Positions 8,623-17,134 of a stretch of DNA of 64,000 nt are shown here, in pieces. A model generated the notes under the pieces. It was not told the DNA's origin and searched no databases. It saw only the letters and a list, made by a program, of their open reading frames with translations. The number at the start of each line of letters is the position of its first letter. Position 1 is the stretch's first letter. The position numbers and the translations under genes are program-made. Origin of the DNA: Corallococcus caeni (lineage in GTDB: Bacteria; Myxococcota; Myxococcia; Myxococcales; Myxococcaceae); the NCBI RefSeq assembly GCF_036245865.1, contig NZ_BTTW01000010.1, forward strand, positions 186,001-250,000, in the 5' to 3' direction.

Positions 8623-9096
8623 ATGATCCATTCGACCGCCACCGTCCCGGTGAACCCCGAAGGCGAGAGCCGGCTGACCCGCGCGCAGGCCTGGAAGGGC
8701 CTGGTCCTCAAGGCCCGCGACGCCCGCCTGTTCCTCCCGCCCGGCATCTGCACCCGTTGTGACGTCGTCGAGGAGAGTGCCTCTCACATCGTGCGTGAAG
8801 CCACGATTGCAGGAGCCGATCTGCGCGAAATCATCACGTTCGAGCCGCAGGGCAAGGTCACCTTCTTCCAGTCCACCGGTCCGCGCGAGGGCGCCATCAT
8901 CAACGAGCTGTTCGAGGACGCCGACGGCACGCTCCAGCTCCGCTTCTATTGCTACCTCGGCCTGCGAGGCAAAGCGCCGAACGGCCCCGAGGCGCGCGCC
9001 GAGCAGGAGTGGATGAGCAGCGACAAGGGCTACAAGAGCGCCTTGCTGTCGACGCTGAAGCGGACGCGCGAGCTGCTCGCCGAGGGCCGGCTCTGA
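8623..9096 (+). CDS. SRPBCC-fold protein of the DUF1857/AtaL-like family
   Basis: This cytosolic 157-residue protein begins with the family's typical TATVPVNP segment and RLTRAQAWKGL helix. It then has the beta-strand pattern of the helix-grip fold, with GPREGAIINE and DGTLQLRF segments. Proteins of this family are found beside oxidoreductases in fungi and bacteria and are thought to bind a hydrophobic ligand; no reaction is established. It lies 41 bp after the NmrA-like gene on the same strand and is probably co-transcribed with it. Confidence 0.85.
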   Translation: MIHSTATVPVNPEGESRLTRAQAWKGLVLKARDARLFLPPGICTRCDVVEESASHIVREATIAGADLREIITFEPQGKVTFFQSTGPREGAIINELFEDADGTLQLRFYCYLGLRGKAPNGPEARAEQEWMSSDKGYKSALLSTLKRTRELLAEGRL

Positions 9097-9144
9097 GCAG
9101 CACAAGTGGGTACAGCTCCTGGAACCTGTTTAGGCTCTTCCCCC

Positions 9145-9795
9145 ATGAAGAAGAGCCTTACGTTCTGTGCACTGATGCTGTGGATGGCGGCGTGCGCATC
9201 CAGCACGCCGCTGCAGCAGCGGTGGGACGAAGCCGAAGCGGAGTGCGCTGACGCGAGCGCGGATGCCTGTGTGACCCTGGTGTGTGGGGACACGGCCTGC
9301 GGCTTCTTCCGGTGCGAGGACGTGCCCGGGGAGGTGGTGCTGGCACGAGGACTGCCGCCACGTCCACCACCCGCGGCGGTAGCGCCCGCACCTGGGAGTG
9401 GGCCCCGGCGCAACTGGGGCGGGAGCATGGGCCTACCGGGGGACGCGGAACCGGTGATGGTGTTCCCCTGGTATGGGAACCCCAAGCCCGTGCCTCCGCT
9501 GCGGCAGTTGCCGGCGGGGAGGTTCGAGAAGCACCACATCTTCCCTCAGGCCCCGGACCTTGCTGCGTGGTTCAAGGGGAAGGGCATCGACATCCACCAG
9601 TTCACGATCCCCATCCCCGTGCATGTCCACCGGCGTATTCACAGCGATGGTCCCAAGGGTGGCCTGTGGAACAAGGCTTGGCGCGAGTTCAGGGATACGA
9701 ACGGGGGCGCCCCTCAAGAGGAAATCTTCAAGCATGCCGGGGAACTGATCTATCGCTTCCAACTGCTGGGTGGTCCCATCCAGCAGTACAACTGA
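9145..9795 (+). CDS. SitA6-type polymorphic toxin lipoprotein (TIGR02269-like)
   Basis: I chose the ATG at 9145 because it gives a lipoprotein signal (MKKSLTFCALMLWMAAC, Cys17); the frame open from 9106 adds an unsupported prefix. The 216-residue protein has a short Cys-rich region (residues 30-60) and a Pro-rich linker (75-110). Its C-terminal domain carries KHHIFPQ (His130-131) and HVHRRIH (160-166), a histidine pattern like HNH-type nucleases. The SitA lipoproteins of Myxococcus move between cells by TraA/TraB outer-membrane exchange and poison non-kin. The double-CXXCG protein downstream is the matching immunity type. Nuclease activity is inferred from the motif only. Confidence 0.85.
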   Translation: MKKSLTFCALMLWMAACASSTPLQQRWDEAEAECADASADACVTLVCGDTACGFFRCEDVPGEVVLARGLPPRPPPAAVAPAPGSGPRRNWGGSMGLPGDAEPVMVFPWYGNPKPVPPLRQLPAGRFEKHHIFPQAPDLAAWFKGKGIDIHQFTIPIPVHVHRRIHSDGPKGGLWNKAWREFRDTNGGAPQEEIFKHAGELIYRFQLLGGPIQQYN

Positions 9796-9824
9796 GCCTT
9801 CATCTATCTGAGGCCTGACGGTCC

Positions 9825-10550
9825 ATGCCCCCCTTCTTCTGGCTCCGCGACGACGAAGCAGCCACCTCCCTTTACAGCGGAGACTTTGATGCCACGCACA
9901 AATGGTTCTTGCCCGGCATCAAGAATTGCCCAGGCTGCGGTGCGACGTGGAGTGGATGGGGACGTCAATACCCCGCCGTGGACCTTTCACTCATCCCACA
10001 GCACCAGGAGTTCGAAGAGCCCCGGCCCGAGCCGTTTCACGAGTTTGTCCGTCTCCGGGAACTGGTGCGCCCACTGGTGCCACCGGATGCATCGCTCCCT
10101 CCCGGGACAAGCTTCGGTCCGCTCACAGGTCAGGCCTCCGGTCAGTTCGGACCGTTCACCTGGCAGGGAACATCCCTCATGCTCATCCGCCGCGACACGC
10201 TCGACGGCCTCCAGGCAGCGGGCATCCGTGGGCTGCTGGGATGCAAGACGGAGCTGCGGTTCCGGAAGAAGACGCCTCCGGACATCCTCGAGCTCCAGAT
10301 CGAACCGCGCGGCCTGCTGCACCGGGACTGCCTTCCTCCCGACCTGGAGCCGCCCTGTCCCACCTGTGGGCGGCAGGGCTTCCGCCGTCCGGAGGATCCC
10401 ATCCTCGACGGCGCTTCGTTGCCCACGGACAGGGACCTGTTCCGCTTGGACAACTTCAGCACCATGATCATCGGCACGGACCGCTTCAAGGACGCGGTGG
10501 AGCAGGGTGGATGGACGGGCATCTCCTTCCGCGAACTCCCGGTCCGCTAA
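9825..10550 (+). CDS. SitI6-type double-CXXCG immunity protein
   Basis: This 241-residue cytosolic protein has two CxxC-G knuckles (Cys35/Cys38 and Cys178/Cys181), likely a single zinc site joining the N- and C-terminal parts. That is the hallmark of the myxobacterial double-CXXCG paralogue family, whose members include the SitI6 immunity protein. It starts 29 bp after the SitA-like gene, so toxin and antidote should be made together. Its stop codon overlaps that of the convergent PhoD-like gene by 4 bp, leaving no room for a terminator. Confidence 0.87.
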   Translation: MPPFFWLRDDEAATSLYSGDFDATHKWFLPGIKNCPGCGATWSGWGRQYPAVDLSLIPQHQEFEEPRPEPFHEFVRLRELVRPLVPPDASLPPGTSFGPLTGQASGQFGPFTWQGTSLMLIRRDTLDGLQAAGIRGLLGCKTELRFRKKTPPDILELQIEPRGLLHRDCLPPDLEPPCPTCGRQGFRRPEDPILDGASLPTDRDLFRLDNFSTMIIGTDRFKDAVEQGGWTGISFRELPVR

Positions 10551-12337
10551 CCGGTGGGGAAGGGCGGTGGCTCCACCACCACCTCCATGGGCAGGACCTC
10601 CTTCTCCGCGATCCACTTCACCCACAGCTTCGGACGCGCGGTCGTGTCGTGGTGCTTGGGCCGCTCCAACCGGATGGACAGCCAGTTGCGGTCCCGCAGG
10701 TACAGCTCCTTGCCCACCGGCAACAGCTCCGTGTGCAGGAACCCTGGCAGGTCCTCCCTCGAACCCTCCGACAACGCCAGCATCCCCTTGAACGCGAGCC
10801 ACCCCGGCGGCGGGTGCACGATGGGCGACGACGTCGCCTGCTCGATGAACACCTCCCCCACCGTGCCCAGCGCCGGGACCAGGTGGTCCGGGTTGCGTGA
10901 ACGCACCCGCGCCCTGGCCCCCACGTGCACGTCCCCGGACAACACCGTCACCGCGCAGTAGGACTTCTTCGCCAGCGAGAACAGGTTCATCAACATCCGC
11001 GTGCGCTCGCCGCGGTGCACCGCGGACTCCCACTGGTCCAACAGGTCGTCACGCAGGCCGACGCCTCCTCCGCTCATGCGCTCCATCGCCGGCCCGAAGC
11101 GCAGGTGCACCAGCGGCACCGACGACACCACCAGCACGTGCCTCGCCTTCTTGCCGTTCTCCGGCCGTCGGCGGTGCTCCTCCCGCCAGGCGTCGAACGC
11201 GTCCCACTGCGACCGGCTCATCACCGTGAACTCGGACTGCGGATGCGCGTCCTCCGTGTCGATGACCCGGCTGGTCCGCCCGCTCCTCAGGTCCAGCAAC
11301 ACCACGTCCAGGTCGCAGTCCGCCGTGGAGAAACAGAACGTCTGGAAGTAGTGCCGCACGGGCTGCGTCACGCCCCGGTCGTCCGGCTCGCGCGCCTCCG
11401 CCGGCTGCTCCAGCCAGCCTCTCTGGAAGGCCTCGAAGGCCCGCGCCGCCGCGCTGTAGAGGGCCCGGTACCAGGGGGCCTGCTGGAGCTCCTCGTGCGA
11501 ACCCCACCCGTCGAAGATGTCGTGGTCGTCCCACATGAAGAGGCCCGGCACCCGCCCGAGCAACGGCGCGATGCCCTGGCTCCCGCCCCACCGCTCCCGG
11601 TAGAGCCAGACGTATTCCACGAGCAGGCGCTCCGCCAGCCCGTCCGGAACCGGCAGCGTCATCCGCTCCGAACGGGGCAGCTTCATGAACGCGTTCAACA
11701 CATCCATCGTGTTGTGCAGCGAGTCCGCGTAGAGCTGATCCCCACCCCCGAGCAGCAGCTGGAACCCCGGCGTCTTCGCTGGATCCACCGGGTCCTTCAG
11801 GTGGTGTTGCAGCATCCGCTCCCAGAGCGCGAAGGGCTGCGCCAGGTCGCTCCAATCACTCGCACGGCTGGCGCCGTTGCAGGAGAAGAACGCGATGTTC
11901 GGCGATACACCCCGCGCCGGAATGACGACATCCGACACCACCAGCGGCTCCGGCGGGATGACCGTGGAGGACCACGGCCGGTCGTCTCGCGGCGGTGGAC
12001 GCTCGAAGGTCACCGGCACGCCGGGCGTGTCTGGTGATTCGAACTGATACGACAGCCGCTGGGCCACGTCCTTGCGCGGCAGGACGACCTCCCAGCGCCA
12101 CACCACGCCCCGGGTGTTCTTGGGCAACGCGGTGAAGTCCACGGCGGCCTTCACCTCGTCGAATACAGCAACCCGCTTGCCCTTCACGTCCTGGAAACAC
12201 AGCCGCAACGCCGGGGGCTTCTTCGCCGACGTGCTGTCGAGGAACACGTTGACGAAGAAGCTCCACACGTCGTGGGACTTCGGGTCCGGCGTGGCCTGCG
12301 CCCTGGCGTACAGGATGGGTCCCAGCAAGAGCTTCAT
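10547..12337 (-). CDS. PhoD-like alkaline phosphatase family protein
   Basis: The 596-residue protein has a beta-sandwich-like N-terminal third and then the metallophosphatase core. Metal-binding segments are visible in order: FFSCNGAS, GGGDQLYAD (near residue 195), WDDHDIFDG (near 270) and SGDVHVGAR (near 467). These fit the PhoD/DUF7800-type families, which cleave phosphodiesters or monoesters with Fe/Ca. No signal peptide or Tat motif is seen at the N-terminus, unlike classical secreted PhoD, so a cytoplasmic location is possible. It is the last gene of a tight reverse-strand run beginning with the alpha/beta hydrolase. Confidence 0.88.
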   Translation of the reverse strand: MKLLLGPILYARAQATPDPKSHDVWSFFVNVFLDSTSAKKPPALRLCFQDVKGKRVAVFDEVKAAVDFTALPKNTRGVVWRWEVVLPRKDVAQRLSYQFESPDTPGVPVTFERPPPRDDRPWSSTVIPPEPLVVSDVVIPARGVSPNIAFFSCNGASRASDWSDLAQPFALWERMLQHHLKDPVDPAKTPGFQLLLGGGDQLYADSLHNTMDVLNAFMKLPRSERMTLPVPDGLAERLLVEYVWLYRERWGGSQGIAPLLGRVPGLFMWDDHDIFDGWGSHEELQQAPWYRALYSAAARAFEAFQRGWLEQPAEAREPDDRGVTQPVRHYFQTFCFSTADCDLDVVLLDLRSGRTSRVIDTEDAHPQSEFTVMSRSQWDAFDAWREEHRRRPENGKKARHVLVVSSVPLVHLRFGPAMERMSGGGVGLRDDLLDQWESAVHRGERTRMLMNLFSLAKKSYCAVTVLSGDVHVGARARVRSRNPDHLVPALGTVGEVFIEQATSSPIVHPPPGWLAFKGMLALSEGSREDLPGFLHTELLPVGKELYLRDRNWLSIRLERPKHHDTTARPKLWVKWIAEKEVLPMEVVVEPPPFPTG

Positions 12338-12370
12338 GGGGAAAGCCTTGCATGGACGCCCCCTCCTGTC

Positions 12371-12793
12371 TCACCCCTTGGGCGGCGTCACCGCGAGCGG
12401 CTGGTACGTGCCGAAGCTCCAGATGTTCCCCTCGGGGTCCAGCGCGCTGAAGTCCCGCGAGCCGTAGTCCGTGTCGTGCAGTTCCATGGCGATGCTCGCG
12501 CCCGCCGCCTTCGCTCGCGCGTACAGCGCATCCGGGTCCGTCACCACCACGTAGATGCCCTGGTTCTTCAGCGGTACCTGGTTCGACGCGGCCATCTTCA
12601 GCCGGCCACCCTCCGCGCCGCCAAACATCACCAACCCGTGGCCCAACGTCAGCTCCACGTGGGCCAGGGCGCCGTCAGGCTTGCGGTAGACGACGCGCTC
12701 CTCGCAGCCGAAGGCGTGCTTCAGGAAGCGCAGGGCGGCCTCCGGGTCCGCGTAGTGGAGGAAGGGATAGATGCTGGGCAGGGGCATGGACAT
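12371..12793 (-). CDS. VOC (glyoxalase/PhnB-like) superfamily protein
   Basis: This 140-residue protein has the paired beta-alpha-beta-beta-beta modules of the vicinal-oxygen-chelate fold: it opens IYPFLHYADPEAALRFL and closes DPEGNIWSFGTY. This resembles the PhnB-like group of unknown substrate, often annotated as glyoxalase or bleomycin-resistance protein. AGGAAG lies 8 bp before the ATG at 12793. It sits 15 bp after the AraC gene and 33 bp before the PhoD-like gene, all on the reverse strand. Confidence 0.9.
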   Translation of the reverse strand: MSMPLPSIYPFLHYADPEAALRFLKHAFGCEERVVYRKPDGALAHVELTLGHGLVMFGGAEGGRLKMAASNQVPLKNQGIYVVVTDPDALYARAKAAGASIAMELHDTDYGSRDFSALDPEGNIWSFGTYQPLAVTPPKG

Positions 12794-12808
12794 GGCGAGG
12801 TCTTCCTT

Positions 12809-13717
12809 TCACCGCGCATCCTGCCCATCCCCCTCCGCCGCTTCTTGTACGGATTTCACCTGCGAGCCAGATTCGAAGCCCCCCGCGTCGGGGAGCGAGC
12901 GGCGCAGCAGGGCGGACGGCGGTCCCCCGGTGAACTGGCGGAAGTCCCGGTTCAGGTGCGCCTGGTCGAAGTAGCCCAGCTCCACCGCCAGCTCCGCCCA
13001 GCGCACCGGACCTCCCGCCTTGATGCGCTCCACCGCCCGGTCGAAGCGCAGCAGGCGCGCCAGCCTTCGCGGAGGCAGCCCCACCTGCTCATGGAACTGG
13101 TGGATGAGGTGCTTGTGGCTGTGGCCCAGCTCACCCGCCAGCGTGGCGATGTCCACCTGGCCTCCCGTGCGCTGGATGCGCTCCACCGCCCACCGCACCC
13201 CGGCCTCCACCCTGGGCCCGCGCTCCACGCGCTGGAGGAGGAAGGCGTCCGCGCGAGCAAAGCGCGTCTCCCAGTCCGGCGCCTCCTCGAGCTGCTCCAC
13301 CAGCCGCCGCGCCTCGCCTCCCCACAGGTCCTCCAGGCCCGTCACGCGGTGAGACAGCTCGTGCATGGGCACGCCGAAGACACTCCGGGCGCCCAGGGGC
13401 GTGAGGTTCACCTGGAGCCCGTGGGACACGCCGCCGTGCTCGGTGGTGCTCCAGCGCTCGTCCAGGCCCGCGACGAAGCCGGAGCGGTGGCGCGTCACCC
13501 GGCCCGCGTCGTCCAGGTGCTTCAGCAGCGGTCCGAACTCCAGGATGAGCACCACCTGCACGCCGGGCAGTTCCTGCCGGCGCATCGGCTGGGGCATGGC
13601 CTCGCGATAGCCGCAGTAGTCCCGGACCAGCGGCGCCAGCGCCGGCGGCGGCGTGGCCAGCGCCATCTCCCAACCGCCCCGCTCGGACGCGTGGCGCACC
13701 ACCCGGACGCGATGCAT
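12809..13717 (-). CDS. AraC family transcriptional regulator
   Basis: The C-terminal third (about residues 195-285) contains the double helix-turn-helix of AraC/XylS proteins, including the LGYFDQAHLNRDFRQFTG signature with the usual GYxDQxHxxRxF pattern. The N-terminal part resembles a DUF6597-like sensing domain (LAPLVRDYCGYRE). The start is uncertain: ATG 13717 lies 8 bp after the hydrolase stop but has no good ribosome site, and a Met about 17 residues in is an alternative. Its place between the hydrolase and VOC genes suggests it regulates its own operon. Confidence 0.9.
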   Translation of the reverse strand: MHRVRVVRHASERGGWEMALATPPPALAPLVRDYCGYREAMPQPMRRQELPGVQVVLILEFGPLLKHLDDAGRVTRHRSGFVAGLDERWSTTEHGGVSHGLQVNLTPLGARSVFGVPMHELSHRVTGLEDLWGGEARRLVEQLEEAPDWETRFARADAFLLQRVERGPRVEAGVRWAVERIQRTGGQVDIATLAGELGHSHKHLIHQFHEQVGLPPRRLARLLRFDRAVERIKAGGPVRWAELAVELGYFDQAHLNRDFRQFTGGPPSALLRRSLPDAGGFESGSQVKSVQEAAEGDGQDAR

Positions 13718-13725
13718 GCGCAGGA

Positions 13726-14745
13726 CTATTTCGAGCCCTTGCGCAGGAAGTCCAGCAGGGCCGCGTGCCACTTCTCCGGCGACTCGAAGTGGGGGATGTG
13801 GCCCACGTTGGGGAGCTCCACCAGCGTGGCGCCCGGGATGGCGGCGGCGGTCTTCTTCCCCAGCGCGGGGTACTGCCCCAGCTTCGGCAGGAGCGCGGGC
13901 GGCACGCTGCCCTTGCCCACCACGGTGCGGTCCTCCTGCCCAATCACCACCAGCGTGGGCACCTTCACGTTCGGGAACTCGTGCACCACGGGCTGCTCGT
14001 AGATCATCGTCTGCGTGGCGGCGGAGACCCAGGCCAGGCGCGGGTACTCGCCGCTGAGCGTCTGGCGGTAGAGGACCTGGACGTATTCGTCGTACTCGGG
14101 CTTCCACTTCACGTAGTAGCCGCGCTGGTACTTGCGCAGCCCTTCCTCCGTGGCCTGGAGGTTCTCCTGGTAGAGGTCCTCGGTGGACTTCCACGGGACG
14201 CTCTCGCGGTAGTCCTCCAGCCCGATGGGGTTCTCCAGCACCAGCTGCGTGGTCACCTCCGGGTACATCAGCGCGAAGCGCGTCGCGAGCATGCCGCCCA
14301 TGCTGTGGCCCACCACCGCGGCCTGCTTCACGCCCACCTCCTCCAGCACCTGCCGGGTCAGCGACGCGAGCGTGTGGAAGCTGTACGCGATGGCCGGCTT
14401 GGACGACTTGCCGAAGCCAATCTGGTCCGGCACGACGACGCGGTAGCCCGCGCCGGTGAGGACGCGGATGGTGTCCTTCCAGTACGCGCCGAAGAAGTTC
14501 TTGCCGTGCAGCAGCACCACCGTGCGCCCGTTGGCGTTGCCCGTGGGCTTCACGTCCATGTACGCCATGCGCAGGTCCTGGCCCTCCAGCTTGACGGGCA
14601 GGAACCGCATGGGGGCAGGGTAGGGGTAGCCCTCCATGCCCAGGCCCAGCGCCTCTGGCGCGCGTTTCGCTTCCTGCGCGTTCGCGGCCGGAGCGGAGAG
14701 CAACAGGGCGGAGAGCAGCAGGGCGGGGACGCGGACGGAGGACAT
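13726..14745 (-). CDS. Secreted alpha/beta hydrolase
   Basis: The 339-residue precursor has a signal peptide (residues 1-23, cut after ANA). The hydrolase core has an oxyanion-hole HGKNF segment, a GHSMGG nucleophile elbow (Ser about 149), an acidic residue in GQEDRTV (about 270) and a histidine in NVGHIPHF (about 314). This completes the triad. Related proteins act on esters or carbon-carbon bonds, and the substrate cannot be told. The stretch between strands 6 and 7 (YQENLQATEEGLRKYQRGYY) is a helical lid. It heads the AraC/VOC/PhoD-like run. Confidence 0.92.
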   Translation of the reverse strand: MSSVRVPALLLSALLLSAPAANAQEAKRAPEALGLGMEGYPYPAPMRFLPVKLEGQDLRMAYMDVKPTGNANGRTVVLLHGKNFFGAYWKDTIRVLTGAGYRVVVPDQIGFGKSSKPAIAYSFHTLASLTRQVLEEVGVKQAAVVGHSMGGMLATRFALMYPEVTTQLVLENPIGLEDYRESVPWKSTEDLYQENLQATEEGLRKYQRGYYVKWKPEYDEYVQVLYRQTLSGEYPRLAWVSAATQTMIYEQPVVHEFPNVKVPTLVVIGQEDRTVVGKGSVPPALLPKLGQYPALGKKTAAAIPGATLVELPNVGHIPHFESPEKWHAALLDFLRKGSK

Positions 14746-14816
14746 GGGGTCTCCTGGAAGGAACGGGACGCGCGGGAACGGCAGTGTGACCGGGACATTC
14801 CCCCGCGTCGCGGATT

Positions 14817-15254
14817 TCAGAGCGCCCCGCCCTCGCGGAGGTTGATGCCGTATTCCAGGTAACCCTTGAGGCAGAGCATCATGTGCATCCAGCCGCCCGC
14901 GTTGTCGTAGGACGCCTTGATGCCCTTCTCATCCGGCTTCCATCCGGACTCGCTGATCTTCACCATCGTGTTGCCCGCATCCAGCGGCACGAAGCGCATC
15001 TCCACGCGCGTGTTGTAGCCGCCGTCCGCGGGCCACTCGAAGACGATGCGCTCGTTGGGGACGACCTCGCGCGTGATGACGTCGAACTCGCCCGGCGCCT
15101 CCGCGAAGCTCCACTTCACCGTCGCGCCCTCGGCCAGCGGACCGCTGCTCGTCGTCACGAAGTAGCCGCTCAGCTTCGCGGGGTTCACCACCGCCTCGAA
15201 CACCTGCGCCACCGGCTTGCGGATCTTCAACTGCACCTGGAACTTCGGCTCCAT
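14817..15254 (-). CDS. AHSA1/SRPBCC domain protein
   Basis: I used the ATG at 15254, with AGGGG 6 bp upstream. The frame remains open to 15317, but that would overlap the operator and the divergent gene. The 145-residue protein is one AHSA1-like helix-grip domain, opening KIRKPVAQVFEAVVNPAKLSGYF and ending with a helix near GGWMHMMLCLKGYLE. These proteins bind hydrophobic ligands and are commonly paired with an ArsR-family repressor, exactly as here. The physiological ligand is unknown. Confidence 0.93.
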   Translation of the reverse strand: MEPKFQVQLKIRKPVAQVFEAVVNPAKLSGYFVTTSSGPLAEGATVKWSFAEAPGEFDVITREVVPNERIVFEWPADGGYNTRVEMRFVPLDAGNTMVKISESGWKPDEKGIKASYDNAGGWMHMMLCLKGYLEYGINLREGGAL

Positions 15255-15294
15255 GGGGCACCCCTGCCGTGAACTGGTCCGGGCCTCGAAATAG

Positions 15295-15310
15295 GTTATA
15301 TAAATATAAC
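15295..15310. promoter_or_regulatory. Perfect palindrome abutting arsR-type gene (candidate operator)
   Basis: GTTATAT and ATATAAC form perfect 7-bp arms around AA. The motif is wholly A/T apart from its ends, in a roughly 70% G+C genome, and touches the ATG at 15311. It also supplies TATA-like elements on both strands. It is the obvious binding site for the ArsR-family protein controlling both divergent genes. Confidence 0.75.
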
Positions 15311-15640
15311 ATGTCAAGGAGCGACCGGGACGACCTCATCTTCAAGGCGCTGGCGGACTCGCGCCGGCGGTCCATCCTGGACCTGTTGAAGGACGCACCG
15401 CGCACGACGGGGGAGCTGTGCGAGCACTTCGAGGAGACCCTGGACCGCTGCACCGTGATGCAGCACCTCAAGGTGCTGGAGAAGGCGGAGCTGGTGCTGT
15501 CGCACAAGGAGGGGCGGACGCGGTGGAACCACCTCAACGCGGCGCCCATCCAGGACATCCACGCGCGGTGGATCAGCGCCTACGCCACGCACGCGGTGAA
15601 GCTGCTGACGAAGCTGAAGCGGGACCTGGAGGAGGACTGA
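15311..15640 (+). CDS. ArsR family winged-helix repressor
   Basis: This 109-residue protein has the ArsR/SmtB winged helix: IFKALADSRRRSILDLLKDAPRTTGELCEHF, then the recognition helix near TVMQHLKVLEKAELV and the wing GRTRWN. It has no metal-binding CxC pair, so it belongs to the non-metal subgroup found beside AHSA1 genes. The ATG at 15311 directly follows the palindrome, leaving almost no 5' untranslated region. Either the message is nearly leaderless or an upstream in-frame start (from 15269) is used. It ends 7 bp from the convergent MFS gene. Confidence 0.93.
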   Translation: MSRSDRDDLIFKALADSRRRSILDLLKDAPRTTGELCEHFEETLDRCTVMQHLKVLEKAELVLSHKEGRTRWNHLNAAPIQDIHARWISAYATHAVKLLTKLKRDLEED

Positions 15641-15647
15641 CGGCGCG

Positions 15648-17000
15648 TCAGTGCGCGCTGTCGGAGAACGGCTGGACTTCCGCCTGGGCCAGGGGCTCGT
15701 TCTCGAAGCGCGCGGGCTTGAGCAGGCGCGTGGTGAGCACCAGCGCCAGGAAGATGGCCGCCGCGCCGATGGTCACGAAGCGCAGGTTCATGCGGTCCGC
15801 GAGCGCGCCCAGGAACCAGACGCCCAGCGCATAGCCCGCGCCCAGCACCATGCTGTAGAGGCTGCCCATGCGCGCTTGCAGCTCGCGCGGCACGCGGCCC
15901 TGGCAGGACGCGCTCAGGCTGCTCATCAGCACCAGGTAGTTGGCGCCGAGGAAGAAGATGCACACCGCGGCCACCTGGAGCGTGGGCGCCAGCCAGTACA
16001 CCCCCGCCAGCACCGCGATGGTCGCGGCCGAGTAACCGCGCAGCTTGCGCTGCCCGAAGAGCTCCGCGAGCGTGCCCACGCCCAGCGCCGCCGTCACCGC
16101 GCCCGCGCCCTGGCACGTCACCAAGAGCGACGTGGCCGCCGCGCCCTGGCCCAGCTCGCGGATGGCGAACACCGGCACCAGGCCGATGAAGGGCGCCACC
16201 AGCGCGGCCACGAAGAAGGTGGCCGCAAGCACCAGCGAGATGTCCTCGTCGTCGCGCGCCACGGTGATGCCGCGCCGGATGCCGTCCCAGAGCGGCTCAC
16301 GCTTCGCGGCCGCGTCCCGCGCGGGCGGCACCACGCGCCACAGCGCCACCAGCACCGCGAAGAAGGACAGCGTGTTCGCGAGCAGCGCCCACGCGGGCCC
16401 GCCCGCCTGCAGCACCACCGCGGCCAGCGTGGGGCCCAGGATGCGGCCCAGGTTGAACTGCGCGGAGTTGAGGCTGGTGGACAGGTGCAGGTCTTCCGGC
16501 GGCACCAGCTCCGCCAGCAGCGCGGAGAAGGCCGGATAGGTGAGCGTGCTCACGCACCCGTTGAGGAACGAGATGACGCCGATGATGGACACCGACAGCT
16601 GTCCGCGGAACGCCAGCACCGTCAGCACGGCGGCGAGCGCCGCCTGGAGGATGGCGCCCAGCCCCGCATACGCGCGCCGGTCGAAGCGATCCGCCAGCGC
16701 GCCGCCCACCGGCGCGAGGATGACCGCGGGCAGGAACGACAGCGCGGCGACGGCGCCCGTCCATTCGGCCCTGCCCGTGGTCTGCGTGACGTACACGCCC
16801 ATCGCCACCGTCTCCATCCAGGTGCCGATGTTGGAGATGAGCGCGCCCAGCCACACCGCGAAGTAGCCGGGGGAGTCGAACGGGCGCAGCGAGGTCAGTC
16901 GTGGGAGTCGATGGGCAGGCACGTCGGAGTCTGTCTTAGCGCACGCCGCCCGCTCGCGCCTTGCACGGCGCGGCACGCTTGGAGGCGCAATGAAGCGCAT
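15648..17000 (-). CDS. MFS transporter (EntS/macrolide-efflux-like)
   Basis: About twelve hydrophobic segments follow a hydrophilic N-terminus. The loop after helix 2 has the MFS signature ALADRFDRR, and the family's second segment GPTLAAVV is present. Such proteins in the TIGR00900-like group export siderophores or drugs. ATG 17000 gives 450 residues but begins with an Arg-rich stretch and has no ribosome site. GTG 16922 (424 residues) starts closer to the first helix and may be the true start. A terminator at 17073-17104 separates it from the CapA-like gene upstream, so it has its own promoter. Confidence 0.9.
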   Translation of the reverse strand: MRFIAPPSVPRRARRERAACAKTDSDVPAHRLPRLTSLRPFDSPGYFAVWLGALISNIGTWMETVAMGVYVTQTTGRAEWTGAVAALSFLPAVILAPVGGALADRFDRRAYAGLGAILQAALAAVLTVLAFRGQLSVSIIGVISFLNGCVSTLTYPAFSALLAELVPPEDLHLSTSLNSAQFNLGRILGPTLAAVVLQAGGPAWALLANTLSFFAVLVALWRVVPPARDAAAKREPLWDGIRRGITVARDDEDISLVLAATFFVAALVAPFIGLVPVFAIRELGQGAAATSLLVTCQGAGAVTAALGVGTLAELFGQRKLRGYSAATIAVLAGVYWLAPTLQVAAVCIFFLGANYLVLMSSLSASCQGRVPRELQARMGSLYSMVLGAGYALGVWFLGALADRMNLRFVTIGAAAIFLALVLTTRLLKPARFENEPLAQAEVQPFSDSAH

Positions 17001-17072
17001 GGCAGCCCAGGCAGCAGCCCGGCTTCAACGAAGCGCGCATTCCCTGACGGCGGGGCGCGATGCGTGACATGC

Positions 17073-17104
17073 AAAACACCCACGGAGGCGGCTTTCCGTG
17101 GGTG
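17073..17104 (-). terminator. Intrinsic terminator of the capA-like gene
   Basis: A perfect 10-bp stem (arms 17077-17086 and 17095-17104, 8-nt loop) is followed on the reverse strand by TTTT (17076-17073). It lies 30 bp beyond the stop of the CapA-like gene. Confidence 0.75.
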
Positions 17105-17134
17105 CGGGTGCGGCGTTGTCGTGAAGGCGCGGCG

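Noticed and set aside
12809-14194. Longer AraC gene starting at 14194
   Set aside because: The extra 160 codons run through the out-of-frame 3' part of the hydrolase gene and lack any domain; the AraC start is near 13717.
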